A stretch of 64,000 nucleotides of DNA from Acorus gramineus (Eukaryota; Streptophyta; Magnoliopsida; Acorales; Acoraceae): positions 2,721,685 to 2,785,684 of the forward strand of contig JAUJYN010000015.1 in the NCBI GenBank assembly GCA_030737835.1, in the 5' to 3' direction. This document shows positions 21,898 to 33,041 of this stretch, piece after piece. A program made the position numbers and the translations under genes. Below the pieces are notes generated by a model. It was not told the DNA's origin. It made no database searches and worked only from the letters and a program-made list of their open reading frames with translations. Every line of letters begins with the position of its first letter. Positions within the stretch are counted from its first letter, which is position 1.

Positions 21898-24366
21898 TGT
21901 TATATATGTGTCACTTTTAGCCTTTTGATCACCTTTGGGATATTTCTGACAGTTTTCTAATTTTTCTTTTTTTCGATCGGAATCGCTAAAATTTTGGACT
22001 TTTAGCTATCTTCATGAGCTCGAGAACTCCGATTGAAAATCTAACTGCACATTATGAGTCCTGGTGCCATTTCGAGCCACTCACAAAAATTTCATCGAAA
22101 TCCGATAACGTTTTAGAATTTGGCAGTTCTGAATCGTATCCGGGTTTTGACCGAGTTGGAATGTCAAAGGGGGGACTTGACCAAGTCAAGAAGACTTGGA
22201 CCAAGTCAAATTTGACCATTGACTTGGTCAAATAGTTTTGTTTTTTTGTGTGGTTGGGTTGACTCAAAGTCAATCCCCACCAACCCTAATTGTTCCTTAA
22301 GTGTGTGAGTGTGTGTGTGTGTGTGTGGCCCTATTAGTGGGCGTCCCCTTCTTCTTCCCCATCTCTATCTCCCTCTCACACACTCCACCACTCACTCCCT
22401 CTTCTTGTTGTTCCAAATAGAAGTAGTAGAAGAAGAAGAAGAAGAAAACCCTAGAAAGGAAAAAGAAAGGTAAGTGTGTGATCTACCTTTGTATGGTGTT
22501 TGATTTGTTTTCCCTTTTCTCTATCTCCCTGTCATGGCTTCCCACACCCCTGTTTTCAGCCATTTCGAGGGCTTGAGAGTCGCTGAGGAGGTGGTGGTGT
22601 TGGTGGTGGCGAAAGAGGTGGTTTGGTGCGCAAAGGGCACCCGAGTTTTCCCCCCCTTGTTCTTCCTCTCCTTGGGTAAGTCCTCCTCCTCCCTGAGCTT
22701 TGTTTAGATGATTGTTAGGGTTTATAAGTGGTCAAGCATGCCTTGCATGGGTGGTAGGGGGTGTGGGAGAGCTGAGGAGGGGGTGGGAAGGGTTCGGGCG
22801 CACGCGCGTGGCAGCACGTCTGGGAGCGCGGGCAGGGGCGCGGCAGTGCGCTCGGGGTGCTGGGGTGCATGCGTGCTTGCGCATTTGTGCGTGCGCGTGC
22901 GGGAGGCCATGCGTGTGGCTGCCCGAGGGTTCGGGTGGGTGTCGGGGCACTCGGACTCGCGTGCGTACGTGCGTGCTTGCATGCGTGCGAGTCCGTATGC
23001 ATGCTTTGTCCGAGTATTTGGCTATTTCTAGTAAATTTCGTGTGTATTTGTGTAGTTTACTCACCATATTGAATGCCCATGTCTTGCAGATCTTGGCGAA
23101 CGGTCACGCAATGACCCGGGTTTCGGTGAGTGGGTCAATCCAACCCAGTAGGGAGGCGTTCGATGCACATAGGCGTGCATTGCCCTCCCCTGGGGCACCA
23201 TAATTGTATATTAACTTGTGCTAAATGAAAAACTGTGTAATGCATGTTTTAATATGATGTAACAATGCCACATTAGACCTTGTATGCTAGGGATATGCAT
23301 CCATATATCATGTATAGAGGCCCATACATGCCTAGACACCATGTCCCATGATTGGAAAGCCCCGATCTATGCATGTTTCCCATTTAGTTTAATTTAATTA
23401 AATCAAAATGAGAACATATTGTTATAAGCATGCCTTAGAGAATATTATAACCTTGTTGTTATAATATATGTTTCCCCGCATCTTAGTTATGCGCCCTGGA
23501 GGAATTCTTGAGAATTCATGACATTAGTAGTGTTAGAAATCGTTGTCGACGGATCCAAGAGGATCGTATCCGTGTGGGTAGGCTGTTTTCTCCACTTCGT
23601 TGGATCCGAGTAGGGACTCCCCGACGTTGGAATGCTGTCCTGACACAGGGCTCTCATCTGTAGGTACCTCCGATGCGTTGGACAGTGCTGATCGTGGGAG
23701 TATACCAGGTAGAGGCTACGGAGTGTGGGAGAGGCTACCGGTGGACCAAGGGTGGAGAGCAGTCTAGTCTGTCCCAAAAGGCCCATGTCACCCCTTAAAG
23801 GGTGAGGGTGAGGGTGGGGTGGGTCGGCGATGTTACGACCCACTAGCTTGTGTAGTTACTCCCGTTTAGGGACTATGATTATTTTAAGGTTAATATGAGT
23901 TGTGTTGCATAGATTGTGCCATTCACTGAGCGTGTGGCTCACCCCTCGCATATTCTTTTCCTCCAGTTATATCTGAGTCAGATCTGAAGGAGGAGCTCCC
24001 TGAGGCATCACAGCAGTAGCGGAGCAGCGTCACGTTTTGGGTTCTGCGAGTGAGAGGCCATCAGCATCCCCTTCTTGCTTGTATGTATTGTTATCCGTGC
24101 TTGGGCACAACACTTGTATTTGGATGTCATTGTTTATATTGGCTCTCACAGGACAGTTGATTATGTATTCGGGTCTGTAATATGTCTTTGAATTACAGAC
24201 TCAGTCGTTTAAGCTTCTGCTATATGTATATATATTATGTCAGCTACATTATTGATTGTGTTATCATTTTCGATGTTGTTTAGAGTATTTTATTGATCTC
24301 CTGTATAGACTGCTGATATTATATATATTTGCCACGTATCGGGGACGGCCGCCCTGGGGCGTGACA
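21898..24366 (+). mobile_element. 5' LTR (copy D) of a Tekay-type element
   Basis: The LTR begins TGTTATATATGTGTCAC after the flank CTACC and ends GGGGCGTGACA. It is about 2.5 kb, shorter than B1 mainly because its intron island is short. It has a (GT)n run near 22303-22328, GTAAGT-like donor and CTTGCAG acceptor sites, and one minisatellite unit (near 23770-23845). A tRNA-primer site follows at once, so this is a true 5' LTR and not a solo LTR. Only the LTR and a short leader survive. It inserted in C2. Confidence 0.85.
22676..23089 (+). other. Apparent GT-AG intron inside LTR D
   Basis: The donor is TTGGGTAAGT and the acceptor TCTTGCAG before ATCTTGGCG, with TTACTCACC upstream. The CpG-rich island is only about 200 bases (22790-22995), the shortest of the Tekay-type copies. 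Confidence 0.6.
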
Positions 24367-24371
24367 AAAGT

Positions 24372-24383
24372 TGGTATCAGAGC
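24372..24383 (+). other. Primer binding site for initiator-Met tRNA
   Basis: TGGTATCAGAGC lies five bases after the LTR end, complementary to the 3' end of initiator methionine tRNA. This is the usual minus-strand primer site of Tekay and many other plant LTR elements. Confidence 0.9.
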
Positions 24384-24510
24384 CTGGTCCTGTCAGAGCC
24401 AATTATTTTCTTAGAGATGAGTCCTAGGATTTCTATATGAGTATTCTGATCCTAGTGTCTGTTTTCTTAGGTTGCTGATATGCATCCCCTTTTTGCTTGT
24501 ATGTATTGTT
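24384..24510 (+). mobile_element. Leader remnant of element D
   Basis: A short untranslated stretch follows the primer site. It then passes into sequence resembling the LTR's own CATCCCCTT-TTGCTTGTATG block before C1 sequence resumes. No gag is present. Confidence 0.5.
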
Positions 24511-25349
24511 ATCCGTTCCCACAGTTGTTGGGTCCCGTTGTGTATCAATGTTCAAAAACATCGTTGGCCTGTTACCTTGATGTAGATGATTCAGTAGTGT
24601 TGCGTAGACCAGTAATTCCACGTCTCTTGAACTAACTGTATGTTCTCTCCCCAAGAGACCCAAGAGTCTCCCTCCGGGTGTGAGGGTGAGGTTGGTGATC
24701 GAGTAGAGTTGTGTAGACCAGTAATTCTGCGTCTCTTCGACCAGCGGTATGGTCTCTCCCCAAAAGTCCCAAGAGTTTCCCTCTGGGAGTGAGGGTGAGG
24801 GTGAGGTTGGTCGCGCCGCCGCGTGACCTTTTTATCAATTGGTTTCTACCCATGTTTTCCTTGAAAGGAAAATTGCCTTAACATTGAATTGTTGTAATGG
24901 TGATTGGTTTCCAACCACTCACTGAGCTTGTAGCTCACCCCTCACATACTGTTTCTTTTCAGGGGCAGTGTCGGGCGTGGAGTTGGAGCTTCCCTGTGGC
25001 GTGGTCTTATGGGCGTGGAGCGTTCTTCCGGCGGGTGGCTAGTGCGAGGCTGTCAGCAGTCCTAGAGTCATTTTATGTATTGTAAATCGTGCATGTGGCA
25101 CTGGTTGTATTTTCTTTGGTCTAGACTTGGCTCTCACAGAATAGTGATTGTGTATTCGAGTCTGTAATAATGTTTTTGGTTTACAGACATTGTTGATATC
25201 ATATGATTCCGCTTTCAGTCGAGTTATCAGTTATCATTGGTTTGCCAGCTTGTGTATTGTTTATTAGAGTCATTATTGATCTCTTGTACTTGATAACTGA
25301 TACTATATATATTGCCACGTCTCGGGGACGGCCGCCCTGGGGCGTGACA

Positions 25350-25625
25350 ATATACACGAGGGCTGCTTCTTCGGTGAGGGAGACTCCTGCTGCTCTGGAC
25401 GCTCCAGAGATCCAATCTTCTCATCAGCCACCGCCTCCTTTTCAGCCCGGTCAGGACGCTCCTCCCCTGACCCAGCCTCCCATGGATGACGACAACATTC
25501 CAAGGTATAGCCTTTGTGTCCTCGTTTTGATAGAAGAAATGTATATATGCAAGGAATTCATGCTTTCTTCTTTTCTTTTGGCTCAGGTGATTATTCGGAT
25601 GACGTATAGCCCAAGACATTTGGAG
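25350..25625 (+). pseudogene. C-terminal part of the antisense PMD ORF of element E
   Basis: Directly after the right-hand ATATA duplication the plus strand reads a Pro/Gln-rich tail (SSHQPPPPFQPGQDAPPLTQ, then MDDDNIP), typical of the end of PMD-type proteins. A GTATAG donor-like site follows near 25504, with a CTCAG acceptor-like site near 25586. AT-rich, GT-rich 3'-UTR-like sequence follows to about 26000. The shared duplication and reading context show it belonged to the ORF starting at 12857 before LTR C1 inserted. Confidence 0.6.
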
Positions 25626-26021
25626 TTTGGAACTCGTTTGGTGGACCTATCCCTTCTTTGCTTTTATAAAGACTTTCTTTTGTGTAATTTGTATGTTCTA
25701 GGGACAATTTATGTCTTTTCATGCATGATTTATGTATTTAAACATGGGTGTTTAGTTTTGAAAGTATTTTGATTCTTATTTTGATGATTGTGTATGTGTG
25801 TATGTGTGTGGTGAATGGTTGGGTGTGTGAATGGATGAATGTTTGGGGGTGGGTGTATGGTTTGGTATATGATTTTGGTTTTTGTTGCTGTTTGATTCGT
25901 ATTTATACAAGTTTTGGGATTGCGTATGTGTATGGAATGTGTGTGTACAGGTTTTGGACAAAAAATATTTCTAGTAGGCCTTGAAGGGTTGAAGAGTTGA
26001 TTAAAACTGGACTGACAGGGG

Positions 26022-26603
26022 CAGGTAGGATAGGGGTGCAACTTGGGCGGGTTGAACCCGACCCAACCCGACCCAACCCGGTTCATGGGCGGGTTTGGGT
26101 TGAGGTTTTTCTCTGCCAGGTTCAACCCGACCCGAACCCGAACTAACCCGAACCCAATTCAGGTCGGGTTTGGGTTGGGGGGTCAGGTTATGCGGGTTCA
26201 ACCCGAACCCGAATTGGTAAATGTTTTTTTATATTTTTGTTGAAAAACGATGAAGTTATGTTTAACTTAATTAAAATTTAGAATATGTATTCATAAACTA
26301 TTTGGATTTTGTAAGTTTTTTTTTGTGGTGAATATACATTTAATTAATTAGAGTTTATTGTGTTGTTTATTAAATAATTTTTATGATCTTTTAAGTATTA
26401 AACCCGAGCCCGACCCGAGCCCGAATTCAACCCAAACCCGACCCGAACTCGCGGGTTGAGGTCGGGTTCGGGTTTGGGTTGAACCCTTCGGGTTGAGGCC
26501 GGGTTCGGGCTCGGGTTCGGGTTGGGCTCTGTGCAATGTGGGTTAAAGCCGAACCCGACCCGAACCCGACCCAACCCGCCCGAGTTGCACCCCTACAGGT
26601 GGG
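26022..26603. mobile_element. hAT-like MITE built of CCCGAA repeats
   Basis: The terminal inverted repeats are TAGGGGTGCAACT and AGTTGCACCCCTA (about 26031 and 26595 as outer ends). They are flanked by CAGGTAGG and CAGGTGGG, an 8-base duplication with one difference, which is the hAT signature. Nearly all of the GC-rich interior is made of CCCGAACCCGACC-type repeats, in one orientation on the left and the opposite on the right, around a central AT-rich stretch (26215-26400). It codes for nothing and would need a transposase supplied elsewhere. It lies in the spacer of element E. Confidence 0.7.
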
Positions 26604-27826
26604 GCAACATGTGAGGGGCAGCTAGTTCAGACTAGCCGCCCATGGTCAGGCGGCTAGTTTGTTTTAGCCGCCCCTGGACTGTGGGTTTTGACTTGGAAAG
26701 GGGTTGGGCCGGTATGTTGGTAGTAGCCGCCTGAAATCCGACGGCTTGTTTGAAGTAGCCGCCCCCTGCCTGGGGCAATTTCCTGGTTCTGCTATCTATC
26801 TGCTGCTGCTGAAAGTCTTTGTGAGTGTTTGTTCAACCTTCAAAACCTGTAAAAACATTCTTTCCATGGATTAAGTGTTAAATCTATCCAGATTGTGCCT
26901 CTACACTAACTTTCAAGCCCCTCTTGCTTGAATTGTCAAGGGCTACAACCCATCTAAGGTAATTTAAAGTAAAACAAGGAAAAAGAGTGCGAGAAGCCAT
27001 GTCCGGCATACAAAGGAGGGAGCCTAGGTGACTCTAAGTGTGAGAATATGTGAGAATGGAAAAGTCTCAGGGGTGTATGAGAGTGGGGCAGTTTTCCTTC
27101 TCAAATGTGTGTGGAAGGGTATGAAATGAAAGTAATAGGGGCAATTTTCTTTTGGTGTGGGAGTCAATTGTGGTATTTTGAGAAAATTGAATGCCTAAAT
27201 GTTTGGAAAAGGAAAATACAATCTTATGCATAAGTGTGAGTGACATAAGGGAGCATTTTAGTTCTTCAAAGGATCTTTTATGTAAGAGGACAATGTTTTC
27301 AATTTCCTAAAGTAAAGGATACCACCAAGTCCTTGAAGAGTGGCCCTTGTGATCACTTATATCCAAACCAGGATTGTGTTTGAAAGGTATTGGCTTTTAG
27401 TTGTCAATTTCTCAAGTTCATGGTTCTCAAATGCTTGATCATATTATTCTAAACATGTTGGGAAATCCATGAATGCACCAAGATTTAAGTCAAGTAAGCT
27501 TCCTTTAGATAGGCAAGTGTTTTAAGTGAACTCATGTGAGTGTGTGCTGTTTGTAAACATAGGAAAAGGTCTATCTTTCATTGAAATTTCGCCTTTCCAA
27601 GTAGACACAGTTCAATTCCAACTCCATAGCAAGAAAATAAAAGGGTAGGGGGTGAATGGGGGCAAGAGTAATATCTTCCTTTGGGGTAATATTTTAGAAT
27701 TGTCTAAGTCTGGCATATGTCTTACTTTCTAGGTCCCTCTGGCTTTCTTCTTTTTACCACTTCTTTATTTGGGTGAAGAGTACAGCCCGCCAGGCATATA
27801 CCCGTGTTTTGGGTGGAGAGTACAAT
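26604..27826. other. Element E spacer with AGCCGCC modules
   Basis: No coding frame is seen. The first 170 bases carry repeated GCTAGTT and TAGCCGCCC modules that also occur in both E-type LTRs (near 49000-50040 and 52980-53640), which ties this stretch to E. The rest is AT-balanced and unrecognised. It continues to the right of solo LTR A2 at 30770. Confidence 0.55.
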
Positions 27827-30774
27827 TGTCACGCCCCAGGGCGGCCATCCCCGGGACGCGGCAAGTGTATACATGATATCAGCAGTCTATACAGGAGATC
27901 AATAATATACTCTAAACAACAACTAAAATGACAACACAGACGAAAGCAAGGCTGACATGATATATACACAGATAGCGGAAGCTAAAAGACTGAGTCTGTA
28001 ATTCAAAAACATACTACAGACTCGATACATAATCAACTGTCCTGTGAGAGCCAATATACACACATACATCCAAATAATATACAAACGAGTGCCCAAGCAC
28101 GGAAATATAATACATACAATCAAAGAAAGGATGCTGATGGCCTCTAACACTCGCGGGACGTGGCGCTGCTCCGCTACTGATGAAGTCTCTCGGGGAGCTC
28201 CTCCTTCAAGACCGACTCAGTAATAACTGGAGAAAAATTATGTGAGGGGTGAGCCACACGCTTAGTGAATAGCACAACCCATGCATCACAATTTATATTA
28301 ACCACAAATAATCATTAAAAGCCTCAAAGTGGCAGGAACTACACAAATCCAGTGGGTCGCTACATCGCCGACCCACCACACCCTCACCCTCACCCCTCAA
28401 TATGGTGACATAGGATATTGGGACTGACTAGGCTGTTAATCACCCTTGGTCCACCGATAGTCTCTCCTCCACTCCGTAGGCCGCTTGGCCACTCCCACAT
28501 TCAGCACAGTCCGAATCCAAAATCAGGAGGTACCTACTGATGGGAGCCCTCTCATGGGACGGCCTTTCTAACGCTGGGGCAGTCTCTACACGGATCCAAC
28601 GAAGGGTACAGAAACAGCCTATCCATACGCATATGATCCACTCGGATTCGTCGACAACGCATCTCAACAACTCTAATGTCATGAATTCTTCAGAATTCCT
28701 CCAGGGCGCATAACCAAGATGCGGGGAACATATATAATATTATTGGGAAAAGAAACCTTGGGAGGGCACCATGAGGTCCCGATATAGGACATCCCGACAA
28801 CCAAACAAGGAACACGGAGTACCCTAGCCCGGGTCTCAATGTTGACCTCGCAAGGCCCCTTAATATTCCCTAAGGCATGCTAAAATACCATAAGTTCACA
28901 TTTAATTTAATAAATTAAACTAATAGGACGCATGCATAGGTCGAGGCTTTCCTAGCATGATAACAAGGTGACAGGATGCATGGCTGTTACACATATCCTA
29001 AGGGTGCAAGTCCCTAACATACAAGATCTAGGGTGCATGCATACTACATAACAATCATGTTTGCATGGATTACATATTACACAAGTTAATATTAAACCAT
29101 GGTGCCCCAGGGGAGGACGGTACACGCCCAAGTGCATATAACGCCTCCCTACTGGGTTGGGTTGTCCCACTCACCGATAACCGGGTCATCGCGCGACCGT
29201 CCGTCAAGATCTGCAAGACAGGGTAATCAACTCGGTGAGTAAAATACACAAATATATACAAAAATACACTAAAATACCCAACACTCGGACAAGCGTACAT
29301 ACGGCCTGTACGCACGCAAGTCCAAGCACCCCGACTCACTCCTGAACCCCCCGGCAGCCGTACGCACGGCCACCCGACCCAGGCGCACAGCCGCGCCCCA
29401 GCCTGCGCTCCCAGACGCACTGCCGAGCCCCTGCCCACATGCCCGGACACGCTGCCGAGCCCCCCGGGTGCACCGCGCGTTCACTGCGCCCCAGCGCAGC
29501 AACCCGCGCGCACACCCGCACGCCCTGCGCCCCAGCGCCTCACCCCGCGCGCACCACCGGCTCGCCTCACCGCGCGCACACAGCACGCCTGCGCCTCAGC
29601 GCAGCGCTCCGCGCGCACGCCCCCGCACGGCGCCCTGCGCGCAGCATCCGCACGCGGCCCCCTGCGCGCGGCACGCACTGCGCCCCGCGCGCACTTCCCC
29701 GCACGGCGCCCAGCGTGCATTACCCGCACGCTCCTGCTCCACCCGCGCGCACGCCCGCGCGCACGCGCCCGTGCCCTGCCAGCCTGCCTGACAGTGCCCT
29801 GCCAGCTTGCCCGACAACGCCCTGCCCTGCGCCTGCCAGCCCGCCTGCCCTGCCAGCCTATCCGAGCTAACCAAACACCCCAACCACCACCCACAGCCAC
29901 CGACAGCCACCAAAACCACCATGGAAACCATACATACCCAAAAACACCTCCTAATCAAGCATCTAAACAAGAAAGGAAGGAAAGGAAACCTCACCCAAGG
30001 AAGGAAAGGAAGGAAGGGAAGATCGGGTGCTCTTCGCGCACCGAAACACCACCTCAAGGACCACCACCACCAAGATCTCCTATAGCCCTCGAAATGGCTG
30101 AAATCAGAGGAGAAAAGGGGGCATGAGAGGGGGTCACACTTGAGGGAACTCGAATCCGAGACCACCGGAAGATAGATCGGGAGCTCACCTATCTTTTCTC
30201 TTCTTAGGGTTTTTGGTTTCAAGCACCCTAGCTAGGTCTAAATGGGGAATAAAGAGAGGGAGAGAGAGAGAGAGAAATTTGGAGAAGATGATGAATAGTG
30301 GGGGATATGTTGTCGTGGGATTTATTTATCCTCACACACACACCACACACTCTCACACCCTCAATTAGTGAAAAAAAGATTAGGTTAAGCTAGGATTAGG
30401 GAGGTTTAAGTGCACTTTGACTTGGGTCAACCCATCCACACTAGAAAACAAAGGGGGTTGACCAAGTCATGGGCCCACATTTGACCAAGTCAAGTCTCCC
30501 AATGACTTCTCGCTCGGTCAAAACCCGGATACGCTTCAGAACTGCGAAATTCTGAAACGTTACCGGAATTCGATGAAATTTTCGTGAGTGGCTTGAAATG
30601 GCACCAGGACACATAATATGCAGTTAGATTTTCAATCGGAGTCCTCAAACTCAGGATGATAGCTAACAGTCCAAAATTTTAGCGGTTCCGATCGAAAAAT
30701 GAAAAAAACCAAAAAACTGTCAGAATGCCCCAATGGTTACCAAAAAGAAAAAGTGACACATATATAACAACAAT
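27822..30774 (-). mobile_element. Tekay-type solo LTR A2, target duplication ACAAT
   Basis: The LTR proper is 27827-30769, about 2.9 kb, minus strand. It has TGTTATATATGTGTCAC at its start (right), CGTGACA at its end (left) and a perfect ACAAT duplication. It matches A1 closely through its length and has the same apparent intron (29211-29994) and one minisatellite unit (about 28350-28445). Runs of CA and GA lie near 30260-30360. It inserted in the spacer of element E. Confidence 0.9.
29211..29994 (-). other. Apparent GT-AG intron inside LTR A2
   Basis: On the minus strand the donor is GGGTGAGG and the acceptor CTTGCAG before ATCTTGACGG, with TTACTCACC about 25 bases upstream. The interior holds a CpG-rich island (about 29340-29850). 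Confidence 0.6.
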
Positions 30775-31315
30775 CTGTTTTCTTGGATGTGTACTAGTAT
30801 AGCCTTTTGTTCAGCATATACTGCGTAAAGGCGTTCGCGCCTCCTAAAATAGAGAGTTTAACCCGTTGTTTTGGTCTTGTTTTGATCTTTGGCCTCTCAT
30901 TGCCTTTCTTTTTTTTTGTTTTGAGGGGGGGGGGGGCTTTTCTATTTTTCACCCCTGTTCTTTTCTGCTTCCCCTCTAGAAGTGTATATATAGTGCCAGA
31001 GCTAGTAGTTTGGGACATATGTCAGGTCCAGATAATTCCTCATTTTGCCTTTGGGTTGATACGAGTGAGGGCAAAAATAAGGGGAGATGCTTTGGGTTTA
31101 AAAAATTGTCCCAGTCTACAGGGTAGGCAATTTTTCCTTTTATCAAATTAACCGATTCCTAAGTCATACTGGTGTGATGAAGGTGGTATGAGTGGTGAAC
31201 ATATGAGTTCAAATAAAATACAAGTCATCTTTGAGAGTCTTATAATTCTATCATCAGGTGCTAAACACTGGAAATCGCAGGAAGGAAGAATAATATTTCT
31301 CAAGTATTGAGAGTT
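30775..31315 (-). other. Element E region after integrase
   Basis: No coding frame is recognised. It contains a plus-strand T-run followed by about 13 G (near 30927-30940), which on E's own strand is a C-run and so is not a polypurine tract. It separates the integrase end from the spacer left of solo LTR A2. Confidence 0.45.
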
Positions 31316-31744
31316 TCATGCATGGAATTTCTTTAGATAAAGTGCATTCCACGAACCTGAGACTTCGACTCCTTCGGCATCCACCAAGCGGTAGGCATTC
31401 CCGGAATAGGCATGGGTGATCACATAGGGTCCCTCCCATGTGGGTTGCAGCTTGCCTTTTGGGTGGGGCTGCCTTGATGGCATGATTTGCTTAAGCACTA
31501 GCTCCCCAATTTTAAATCTTCTCTCTATTACTTTCTTTTCAAATGCCCTTGCCACCCTCTTTTGGTAGGCCTGGGCATGGTCCACAACTCTTAACCTTTT
31601 TCGTCTAATAGTTCAAGGCGTAGTGGGAGCGCTTCTCTTCTTTCTTCAATCTGCAGGTCTTCTTCTAATACTACTCTTAAGGATGGGATAAGAATTTCCT
31701 AAGGTACTACCGCTTCTACTCTGAATGTGAGTGAATATAGGGTC
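31316..31744 (-). pseudogene. Element E integrase C-terminal end
   Basis: The minus strand encodes the GPY/F-like end of a Tat integrase: RRFKIGELVLK, then PKGKLQPTWEGPYVI, NAYRLVDAEG and NALYLKKF. This module follows the DDE core in Tat/Ogre polyproteins and helps bind DNA. It is separated from the rest of the integrase by LTR nest C3, whose TAGCC duplication lies at the break on both sides. Confidence 0.8.
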
Positions 31745-32531
31745 TAGCCTATTATGCCTGTGTCATTTGGAGCCATTTCGGTTAAGCGTTGGTCACATCT
31801 GGGTCATTTAGGGCCTTTTTCTTTTTCGATCGGAGTCGCTAAAATTTTGGCTTTTAGCCACTTGCGGGAGTTGGAGTACTCTGATTAGAAATCTAACTGC
31901 ATATTATGGGTCCTGGTACTGTTTCGTACTACCCATAAAAATTTCATCGAATTCCGGTAACGTTTTGAAAAATATGCAGTTCCGAACTATATCCGGGTTT
32001 TGAGAGTTCCTGGTTGGTCGAATAGTGTGAGATATTTTGAGGATGTGGTGACCTTTGGTAACCTTACCCCCACCTTGCTTAGTGATGAAGAAACCATTGG
32101 TCTTTTGGTATGTGAGTGGGTGAGCCTAACCCTAACCTCACCACCCCCTTATGGTCACCCCTAGACACTATTTAGGCTTGAAAAAGACATTTTTGCCCTC
32201 TCTCTCTCTCCCCCTCTCTCCCATTTCGTGGAACACTTTCTCTCCCTCTCTTGGTCTCTTTTTTTTCCCTCTTTGTGTGTGGAGAAGGAGGAGGAAGAAG
32301 CAAATGAAGGAGAAGGTGAAGAAGGAAGCACAAGAAGGTGTTTGTGCAAGTAGTTGTTGTTGTTGTTGATTCTCTTCTCTCAAGCTCACTCTCATGCCTT
32401 TTTTCCCCCTTGATTTTCAGCCAAGAAAGCTTGAGGAGAGGCTGAAGAGGAGGTGTAGTGGTGGTGGTGGTTGAGGTGGCCGTGGGCGCATCAAGAGCCC
32501 CGCATCTCCCCCTTTCCCTTCCCCTCTTTTG

Positions 32532-33041
32532 GTAAGTCCTCTTCCCTTCTTTTTGATTTTTATGGTTGTAGGGGCTGTTAGGGGAGTCATGCATGTTAGG
32601 TGAATGGGTGAGGGTGTGTGAGGAGGGTTGGGGAGGGGTTAAGAATGGCTGGGGGCGTGCAGGGCTGTTAGAGCGTAGACGCGCGCGCAGAGGGGCGCAG
32701 GCAGGCGCGGGCGGGCGGAAGCACGCGGAGCGGGCACACATGTTCGCGCGGGCGCTGGCAGCGCACGCAGTGCGCGCGGGGCAGCGTGTCTGGGCGCGCC
32801 TGGGCATGCGACAGGACGCCAGTGCGCGCGCGTGCGTGCGTGTGCGTGTGCGTGCAGGGGCATGCGCGGGGCTACCCAGGGGCTCGGGTAGCTGCTGAGG
32901 CACTCGGGCATGCGTGCGTACGCGTGTGCTAGCATGCGTGCGAGCCCGTATGCGTGCATGTCTAAGTCTTTGGCATTTCTAGTAATTTCTAAGTGTTATA
33001 ATATGATGTTACTCACCAAATTTGATGCCCTTACCTTGCAG
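32532..33041 (+). other. Apparent GT-AG intron inside LTR C3
   Basis: The donor is CTTTTGGTAAGT and the acceptor CCTTGCAG before ATCTCGTCGG, with TTACTCACC about 30 bases upstream. The interior has a CpG-rich island (about 32640-32960). Copy C1 has precisely these flanks joined without the 510-base segment. Confidence 0.7.

Larger units (their letters stand above)
15161..25354 (+). mobile_element. LTR copy C1 with nested inserts, target duplication ATATA
   Basis: The element begins TGTTATGCCTGTGTCA at 15166, ends GGGGCGTGACA at 25349 and is flanked by ATATA on both sides, a perfect 5-bp duplication. C1's own sequence is 15166-16770 and about 24511-25349; the rest is later insertions (C2, B1 and D). 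No gag-pol belongs to it, so it is a solo LTR of a long-LTR family. It landed in the coiled-coil exon of the E antisense ORF. The matching duplication shows that one insertion event set the outer ends. It is partial in the middle. Confidence 0.85.

Noticed and set aside
25748-26243. Small open frames in the GT-rich stretch and the MITE
   Set aside because: They reflect GTGTATG and CCCGAA simple sequence and have no protein-like features.
30927-30940. G-run near the left part of element E as a polypurine tract
   Set aside because: E reads on the minus strand, where this is a C-run, and no LTR start follows it. It is a simple-sequence run.
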